Source: Alphaproteobacteria bacterium (lineage in GTDB: Bacteria; Pseudomonadota; Alphaproteobacteria; UBA8366). From it: a stretch of 6,281 nt of DNA. The stretch is from assembly GCA_030743445.1 (NCBI GenBank), contig JASLSL010000273.1, positions 1-6,281 of the forward strand, written 5' to 3'. The notes under the pieces were generated by a model that saw only the letters and a list, made by a program, of their open reading frames with translations, searched no databases and had not been told where the DNA came from. The position numbers and the translations under genes were made by a program. Below, in pieces: positions 1-6,281 of the stretch; the stretch's first letter is position 1, and each line of letters begins with the position of its first letter.

Positions 1-101
1 CAATCCCCGTCGATCCGGGCGACGGCCTCGGCCAGACCGAGAGCCTGGTTGATCATGCCGATCTTGTCGTCGGTCAGTGTCCAAATCGTACGTTGCGTCA
101 T
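1..101 (-). CDS. ELM1-family (Mito_fiss_Elm1/DUF1022) protein, N-terminal 33 codons, partial
   Basis: The gene reads leftward from ATG at 101 and leaves the window at position 1, so only its N-terminus is visible. The translation begins MTQRTIWTLTDDKIGM and continues INQALGLAEAVARIDGD. The pattern W-x-L-T-D-x-K-x-G-M-x-N-Q-A-L-G-L-A-E-A is the N-terminal signature I associate with the 'mitochondrial fission ELM1' family, common in Alphaproteobacteria. These proteins have a glycosyltransferase-like fold and their bacterial role is not well defined; an envelope or polysaccharide role is often suggested. The next ATG upstream, at 115, is out of frame and meets a stop within six codons, so 101 is the likely start. 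Only a weak GAAGCGG precedes it. The gene is divergent from the Lrp/AsnC regulator, which may control it across the shared AT-rich region. Family call fairly confident; function not determined. Confidence 0.75.
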   Translation of the reverse strand, partial: MTQRTIWTLTDDKIGMINQALGLAEAVARIDGD

Positions 102-211
102 CCGCTTCGAACCATGGCTGGGCCGGGCGGACTATCGCCGCCTCACCGGCCGTGTGCAAGCCCGGCGGCAGGGTGAACGAAGCGCGCGGCAACGATCCGC
201 GATCCGGATAT

Positions 212-234
212 CGATTTAATTCGTTGTTAAATCG
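212..234. promoter_or_regulatory. Perfect 8-7-8 inverted repeat, candidate operator
   Basis: CGATTTAA (212-219) and TTAAATCG (227-234) are exact reverse complements separated by seven bases, with arm centres 15 bp apart. The element sits at the GC-to-AT transition between two divergent genes, about 110 bp upstream of the ELM1-family start. An AT-rich dyad in a divergent region next to an Lrp/AsnC gene fits an autoregulatory operator, because this family usually binds AT-rich imperfect palindromes near its own gene. The repeat is seen directly; the binding protein is inferred. Confidence 0.45.
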
Positions 235-366
235 CAAACAAATAATTTGGAAAAAAAATAAAAATAAAGTAATAGTAAATAATAACGCGTAAAAATTTAA
301 TTAATTCAATATTTCCTTGCAGTGATTAATAACGAATAATGATCTTTTACTTGGTATATTACGTAT

Positions 367-374
367 AAGGAGAG
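367..374 (+). promoter_or_regulatory. Strong Shine-Dalgarno upstream of ATG 379
   Basis: AAGGAGAG lies four bases before an ATG at 379, which is excellent ribosome-binding spacing. This ATG is in frame with the Lrp/AsnC gene, whose homology only begins at codon 45 (position 511). Either the regulator has a 44-residue N-terminal extension or the site serves a leader segment. It is the best ribosome-binding site in the left part of the window, so the start choice for the regulator is not settled. Confidence 0.55.
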
Positions 375-447
375 ATTAATGTTTGATTTTGCTTGCCGCG
401 GGTTCGCACGAGGCGTTGGCACCGGCAACTCGGCGCGCGACCGCCCC

Positions 448-475
448 TTGCGCTCCGAAAATGCGATTGTAATAT
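448..475 (+). promoter_or_regulatory. Candidate sigma-70-type promoter for the Lrp/AsnC gene
   Basis: TTGCGC (448-453) and TAATAT (470-475) are separated by 16 bases. Transcription would start near 482, leaving a leader of about 29 bases before ATG 511 and excluding the upstream ATG at 379. The TAATATTATTT stretch is AT-rich within otherwise GC-rich sequence, which supports a -10 region. Matches to consensus are partial, so this is a suggestion only. Confidence 0.35.
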
Positions 476-510
476 TATTTCACAAAACAGGGGACCGGGA
501 GCACTCAGCG

Positions 511-1005
511 ATGCGTCGCGTCAAGCTCGACAAGATCGACCGCAAGATTCTTCGCGATCTGCAGGAGGACGGTCGGATGACCAATGTCGAACTCGCCCGG
601 CGGGCCGGCATTTCGGCGCCGCCCTGTTTGCGCCGGGTCCGGGCGCTCGAGGCCGCCAATTTCATCCGCGGCTATCATGCCGATCTGAACGCCGAGGGAT
701 TGGGGTACGGGGTTACCGTATTCGCCCAGGTCGGACTGTCGAGTCAGGCGGAGGCCGATTTGACGGCCTTCGAGTCGCTGGCCAAAGCTTGGCCGCAGGT
801 CCGCGAGTGCTACATGCTTGCGGGCGAAACCGACTTCTTGTTGAAGGTCGTCGCCCCGGATTGGGACACCTACCAGCGGTTCCTCACCACCGAATTGACG
901 GCGGCGCCCAATGTCAGCCATGTCAAGTCGGCGCTCGCCATTCGCGCTTCGAAATACACCTTCGGGGTTCCGGTGGCCGTCGAGGGCGATTCGGACGCCG
1001 ATTGA
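511..1005 (+). CDS. Lrp/AsnC family transcriptional regulator
   Basis: A 164-residue DNA-binding regulator of the feast/famine (Lrp/AsnC) family, which typically senses amino acids and forms dimers to octamers. Residues 6-55 form the AsnC-type helix-turn-helix: KLDKIDRKILRDLQEDGRMT, then ELARRAGIS, then the recognition helix PPCLRRVRALEAANFI and the usual GY linker. Residues about 66-150 form the RAM ligand-binding domain, with the core GETDFLLKV at 105-113 and the late strand NVSHVKSALAI at 134-144. Family members usually run 150-165 residues, so the start at 511 is preferred, with GGGAG at 497-501 as ribosome-binding site. The frame is open upstream to an ATG at 379 with a stronger Shine-Dalgarno, giving 208 residues. 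Those extra 44 codons show no domain and no clear coding bias. The regulator may control itself and the divergent ELM1-family gene. The effector is unknown. Confidence 0.92.
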   Translation: MRRVKLDKIDRKILRDLQEDGRMTNVELARRAGISAPPCLRRVRALEAANFIRGYHADLNAEGLGYGVTVFAQVGLSSQAEADLTAFESLAKAWPQVRECYMLAGETDFLLKVVAPDWDTYQRFLTTELTAAPNVSHVKSALAIRASKYTFGVPVAVEGDSDAD

Positions 1006-1063
1006 CAGGAATTCCAGCGCTACGGAATAGTTTCCTCGTGTGGCACCCAGGGTGGGTTTGGCG

Positions 1064-1091
1064 TTGCACAAATCACAATCTCTAGTAGAAT
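1064..1091 (+). promoter_or_regulatory. Candidate promoter for the PD-(D/E)XK-like gene
   Basis: TTGCAC (1064-1069) is followed after 16 bases by TAGAAT (1086-1091), which matches five of six bases of the -10 consensus. Transcription would start close to 1098, just at the Shine-Dalgarno sequence, giving a very short leader. It suggests the gene is expressed on its own rather than as read-through from the Lrp/AsnC gene. Confidence 0.45.
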
Positions 1092-1097
1092 TGTAAG

Positions 1098-1105
1098 AAG
1101 GAGAT
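1098..1105 (+). promoter_or_regulatory. Strong Shine-Dalgarno AAGGAGAT, poorly spaced to any ATG
   Basis: AAGGAGAT is an almost perfect ribosome-binding site, but the first ATG after it is at 1120, about 16 bases past its GGAG core. The main open frame starts only at 1145, some 40 bases away, with just a weak GGGA at 1134-1137 nearby. The ATG at 1120 is in a different frame that closes at 1239. This supports 1120 as the ancestral start and a later frameshift. Confidence 0.5.
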
Positions 1106-1144
1106 TCATCTTAACGTATATGGATGAACTGACGGGATACGCCG

Positions 1145-1999
1145 ATGCCTTTGATGTCCTTATGGTCGTCCAATCCGGAAGCGGTCGCGGAGCTAACGAT
1201 CGAACAGATCGTTTCCGCTGCGGGCGACGGAAACCTTAAAGACCGTAGCGTGTGCGCCGCCGAACTTAGGGAATATTTCTCCCGGGTGTCCGGCGCGATG
1301 TTGGGCACCTACGTCAAACAGTGTCTTTCCGGTCCGTTTTCGAATAGCGGGCTGGTGCTCCAGGATTTGATCAACGAGGTCGGACGGCGGCTTGGCTACA
1401 GCGTCATCAACGGGCTCTACCGCGGGCGGCGGGATGCGATCGGCTTCGACGGCATCTGGGTGGCGCCGGAAGGCCACTATCTGGTCGTCGAGGTCAAGAC
1501 GACCGACGTCTACCGGATATCGCTAGATACCATCGCGGCGTATCGGCGGGATTTGCTCAACCGGGCGCGAATTTTGGCGCCGTCCTCGATCTTGATCGTC
1601 GTGGGGCGAGGCGATACCGGCGAGTTGGAGGCGCAGGTGCGCGGCTCGCGCCATTCCTGGGACGTGCGTTTGATCAGCGCAGAGGCATTGCTCGATTTGG
1701 CCGGCATAGAACGGATCGCCGATCCGGACGTCGGCCAGAAGATTCGCAGCCTGCTTGTGCCCTGGGATTACATAAAACTCGACGAAATCGTCGACATGAT
1801 GTTTACCACCGTGGACGCGGACCCGCCGTCCGGTCAATCGAGCGAGCATCGAAATTCCAATGGCGGCCACGTTCAGGCGAACGAGAAACCTTGGCGTCTG
1901 ACCCGCAGCGTCGTGCTACAGCGCCACCGTACTCGGGTCATCTCGGCCGTGGTCGATCCCGACGGTCCCGGCCTGGTCGACCGGCGCTCGGCGGTGTGA
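1145..1999 (+). CDS. Putative PD-(D/E)XK nuclease-like protein, 5' end probably frameshifted
   Basis: The visible frame encodes 284 residues. Its core (about 66-180) reads as a restriction-endonuclease-like fold: GLVLQDLINEVGRRLGY, then IGFDGIW with Asp102, then the strand HYLVVEVKTTD with Glu116-Val-Lys118, the E-x-K half of a PD-(D/E)XK site. Residues 145-153 (PSSILIVVG) and 173-177 (DVRLI) look like the later core strands. No signal peptide or membrane segment is seen. The start is doubtful: an ATG at 1120 behind a strong Shine-Dalgarno reads MDELTGYADAF in another frame, and removing one T at 1150-1152 would fuse it to LMSLWSSNPEAVAEL here. If unrepaired, translation probably begins at 1145 or 1154. 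The C-terminus after about residue 224 is low in recognisable features, and homologues I recall are longer, so the gene may also be truncated. No methyltransferase or other defence gene is adjacent. Function unknown; the nuclease fold is inferred from motifs. Confidence 0.7.
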   Translation: MPLMSLWSSNPEAVAELTIEQIVSAAGDGNLKDRSVCAAELREYFSRVSGAMLGTYVKQCLSGPFSNSGLVLQDLINEVGRRLGYSVINGLYRGRRDAIGFDGIWVAPEGHYLVVEVKTTDVYRISLDTIAAYRRDLLNRARILAPSSILIVVGRGDTGELEAQVRGSRHSWDVRLISAEALLDLAGIERIADPDVGQKIRSLLVPWDYIKLDEIVDMMFTTVDADPPSGQSSEHRNSNGGHVQANEKPWRLTRSVVLQRHRTRVISAVVDPDGPGLVDRRSAV

Positions 2000-2007
2000 T
2001 GGAAACT

Positions 2008-2022
2008 TAACTCGACGAGTTA
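2008..2022. terminator. Palindrome between convergent genes, possible bidirectional terminator
   Basis: TAACTCG (2008-2014), one base, then CGAGTTA (2016-2022) form a perfect dyad that includes the greA stop codon. As RNA it folds into a six-base-pair stem with a three-base loop on either strand. It is followed by TTTAAA rightward and by AGTTT leftward. The T-tracts are short, so it is at best a weak terminator for the two convergent genes. A protein-binding dyad is the alternative. Confidence 0.4.
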
Positions 2023-2493
2023 TTTAAAGCGGACTTTGACGACCTCATAGTCCTTGTGGCCGTTTGGTGTCGTAACTTCGGCGTTGTCGCCGACCGACTT
2101 GCCGATCAACGCGCGTGCCAGCGGCGAGGTGATCGCCAGCCTTCCGGCCGAGATGTCGGCCTCGTATTCGCCGACCAATTGATAGGTCACCTCGGCGTCG
2201 GTATCGCCGTCGGCGAGCGTGACCGTCGCGCCGAACTTGACCTGCTTGCCCTTGAGCTTGTCGACGTCGATCACCTCGACCCGGGTGAGCGTGTCCTCGA
2301 GGTCGGCGATGCGGCCCTCGATGAAGCTTTGGCGTTCGCGCGCGGCCTGGTACTCGGCATTCTCCGCGAGATCGCCATGTTCGCGCGCCTCCGCCAGCGC
2401 CTTGATCACCGCGGGGCGTTCGACGCTTTTCAACTGTTTCAACTCTTCCTGCATACGGTTGTACCCGTCGGCAGTCATCGGTATCGAAGTCAT
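2020..2493 (-). CDS. greA: Transcription elongation factor GreA
   Basis: GreA enters the secondary channel of RNA polymerase and stimulates cleavage of the backtracked transcript, releasing stalled complexes. The protein is 157 residues, the normal length. Residues 1-75 form the antiparallel coiled coil, starting MTSIPMTADGYNRMQEEL, with the conserved tip AREHGDLAENAEYQAARERQ carrying the acidic Asp41 and Glu44 that coordinate catalytic magnesium. Residues about 80-157 form the FKBP-like domain, including ISAGRLAITSPLARALIGK. The start at 2493 matches the usual M-x-x-I-P-M-T beginning; ATG 2478 would cut this off. Only a weak AGG precedes it. The gene follows carB on the same strand after 79 bases, so it may be co-transcribed. 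A weak internal promoter (TTGCAG and TAGGCT, reading leftward in the gap) cannot be excluded. Confidence 0.97.
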   Translation of the reverse strand: MTSIPMTADGYNRMQEELKQLKSVERPAVIKALAEAREHGDLAENAEYQAARERQSFIEGRIADLEDTLTRVEVIDVDKLKGKQVKFGATVTLADGDTDAEVTYQLVGEYEADISAGRLAITSPLARALIGKSVGDNAEVTTPNGHKDYEVVKVRFK

Positions 2494-2572
2494 GGAGATA
2501 GCCTATTCTGGGAAATCGCCGACCTGCAAGCGCAATTCTCGGTCGAGCGCCGTTCCGTGGCTGGACCGTGCT

Positions 2573-5829
<3,257 letters not shown>

Positions 5830-5830
<1 letters not shown>

Positions 5831-5907
5831 TAACCGCCGCCTTCCATCAGCTGGACGAAGCGCTCGAACAGGTAGTGGCTGTCGCGCGGGCCGGGCGAGG
5901 CTTCGGG
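5830..5907 (-). pseudogene. carA: carA 3'-end remnant: last 25 codons of carbamoyl-phosphate synthase small subunit
   Basis: Reading leftward, this segment encodes PEASPGPRDSHYLFERF followed by VQLMEGGG and a TAA at 5832-5830. This is the C-terminus of CarA, the glutaminase subunit, starting within its catalytic H-P-E-A-S-P-G-P motif. The Pro-Glu of the motif is present, but the codon before it is Gly in a Gly-Cys-Gly context, not His, and nothing upstream resembles CarA. Instead there are GC-rich hairpins and the DUF559 gene. The final TAA overlaps the carB start (TAATG), so the original carA-carB junction is preserved. The same frame stays open rightward through the DUF559 region to the window edge, but that translation is Ser/Arg-rich noise. 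Either carA is disrupted, or an intact copy of its end lies upstream and this is a duplicate. The identity of the 25 residues is secure; gene status is inferred. Confidence 0.82.
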
Positions 5908-5924
5908 ACCGCACCCAAACCATC

Positions 5925-5948
5925 CCCTCCCCCCAACGAGGGGGAGGG
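5925..5948. repeat. GC-rich hairpin, 9-bp stem
   Basis: CCCTCCCCC (5925-5933) and GGGGGAGGG (5940-5948) are exact reverse complements around a six-base loop. The hairpin lies between the DUF559 stop and the carA remnant. It has no following T-run in the leftward direction, so it is not a typical terminator. C/G-run hairpins of this kind are frequent as dispersed intergenic repeats in Alphaproteobacteria, from general knowledge. It may mark one end of the inserted segment. Confidence 0.6.
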
Positions 5949-5961
5949 CTAGGGCGGGGGG

Positions 5962-5983
5962 GCCGGCCTTATCCAAGGCCGGC
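5962..5983. repeat. Perfect 9-4-9 hairpin over the DUF559 stop codon
   Basis: GCCGGCCTT (5962-5970) and AAGGCCGGC (5975-5983) are exact reverse complements around ATCC. The stop codon of the DUF559 gene (5971-5969) falls in the arm and loop. In the leftward transcript the stem is followed by a run of C, not T. It could stabilise the 3' end of the transcript, act as a weak terminator, or be a recognition structure of a mobile element. Confidence 0.6.
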
Positions 5984-6281
5984 GCGGATCGCCGCGAGCA
6001 CGCCGTCGAAGTTCTCCGCCACCTCGCTGTTCCAGAAGCGCAGGACCCGGTAACCGCCGGACGCGAGCCAACGGTCGCGGCGCGCGTCGTGGTCGGAGCG
6101 GTCCGCGTGCTGCCCGCCGTCGACCTCGATGACCAGCTTAGCCCGGAGGCAGGCGAAATCGACCACGTAAGGGCCGAGCGGTACCTGCTGGCGGAAACGG
6201 TGGCCGCCGAGTTGCTTGCGACGCAACGCCGCCCACAGCCGCTGCTCCGCATCGGTCGGGTTCTGGCGCAGTTCTCTTGCC
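5969..6281 (-). CDS. DUF559 (Vsr-like) endonuclease domain protein, 5' end beyond window
   Basis: The frame is open from the right edge to TAA at 5971-5969, giving 103 residues. The visible part starts ARELRQNPTDAEQRLWAALR, the typical N-terminal helix of DUF559 proteins. It continues LGGHRFRQQVPLGPYVVDF, LVIEVDGGQH and GYRVLRFWNSEV. DUF559 is related to the Vsr/PD-(D/E)XK nuclease fold; candidate catalytic residues are Asp41, Glu52, Asp54 and His58 in visible numbering. Family members are about 110-130 residues, so perhaps 10-20 residues are missing outside the window; a TTG at 6226 is internal, not the start. The gene lies exactly where carA should be, directly upstream of a carA 3' remnant and carB, and is followed by two hairpins. 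That placement suggests a mobile or homing-type nuclease gene. DUF559 proteins are mostly uncharacterised, so nuclease activity is inferred. Confidence 0.88.
   Translation of the reverse strand, partial: ARELRQNPTDAEQRLWAALRRKQLGGHRFRQQVPLGPYVVDFACLRAKLVIEVDGGQHADRSDHDARRDRWLASGGYRVLRFWNSEVAENFDGVLAAIRAGLG

Larger units (their letters stand above)
102..510. other. Divergent intergenic region with AT-rich island
   Basis: This stretch separates the leftward ELM1-family gene from the rightward Lrp/AsnC gene. Positions 102-210 are GC-rich and hold a tandem copy of CGATCCG (193-199 and 200-206). From about 211 to 380 the composition switches abruptly: 235-380 is about 21% GC by hand count. It includes A-runs of 8, 5 and 3 around 251-268 and TTAATTAA-type sequence near 300. 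From 381 to 510 it becomes GC-rich again. Such an island in a GC-rich genome suggests curved or easily melted regulatory DNA, or a xenogeneic or nucleoid-protein binding region. I see no RNA gene and no convincing protein gene in it, apart from the possible 44-codon extension of the regulator discussed separately. Confidence 0.7.

Noticed and set aside
77..292. A 71-codon plus-strand frame at the left end
   Set aside because: It overlaps the ELM1-family start in antisense and runs into the AT-rich island with a Lys/Asn-rich tail. It has no convincing ribosome site and no recognisable domain.
1043..1056. Possible terminator stem CACC/GGTG after the Lrp/AsnC gene
   Set aside because: The stem is only four base pairs with a three-base loop and no T-run follows, so termination is not supported.
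393..1085. A 230-codon frame overlapping the Lrp/AsnC gene
   Set aside because: It is a Gly/Arg-rich shadow of the regulator in another frame, with no domain.
5831..5923. A 31-residue N-terminal extension of CarB
   Set aside because: It is the shifted frame of the carA 3' end. CarB homology begins at ATG 5830, which has the TAATG coupling to carA.

Overview
The window looks like chromosomal DNA from a GC-rich alphaproteobacterium, probably Rhodospirillales-like. This rests on high GC with strong G/C third positions, an ELM1-family gene, and a carB-greA arrangement. The organism assignment is inference. All six gene calls come from reading protein motifs by eye; no database was searched.

Left part (1-1005): the first 33 codons of a minus-strand ELM1-family gene run off the left edge. 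A divergent Lrp/AsnC-family regulator lies on the plus strand. Between them is a conspicuous AT-rich island, about 21% GC by hand count over 235-380. It carries a perfect 8-7-8 inverted repeat at its edge and a strong Shine-Dalgarno sequence that does not sit before the expected regulator start.

Middle (1006-2022): a plus-strand gene encodes a putative PD-(D/E)XK nuclease-like protein. It has its own promoter-like sequence. Its 5' end looks frameshifted: removing one T from the run at 1150-1152 would join a better upstream start (1120) to the rest of the frame. It ends convergently against greA, with a perfect 7-1-7 palindrome between the two genes.

Right part (2020-6281), all on the minus strand and read right to left: a DUF559 (Vsr-like) endonuclease gene open at the window edge; two GC-rich hairpins; a 25-codon remnant of the carA 3' end; carB, overlapping the carA stop as TAATG; then greA. 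CarA and CarB together form carbamoyl-phosphate synthetase, which feeds arginine and pyrimidine synthesis. GreA rescues backtracked RNA polymerase.

The most interesting point is the carA/DUF559 junction. The carA homology begins exactly inside the catalytic His-Pro-Glu motif of the glutaminase, keeping Pro-Glu and losing the His side. Directly upstream is a small nuclease gene bounded by hairpins. This looks like a nuclease-bearing mobile or homing-type element inserted into, or next to, a duplicated end of carA. Whether an intact carA lies beyond the right edge cannot be seen here.
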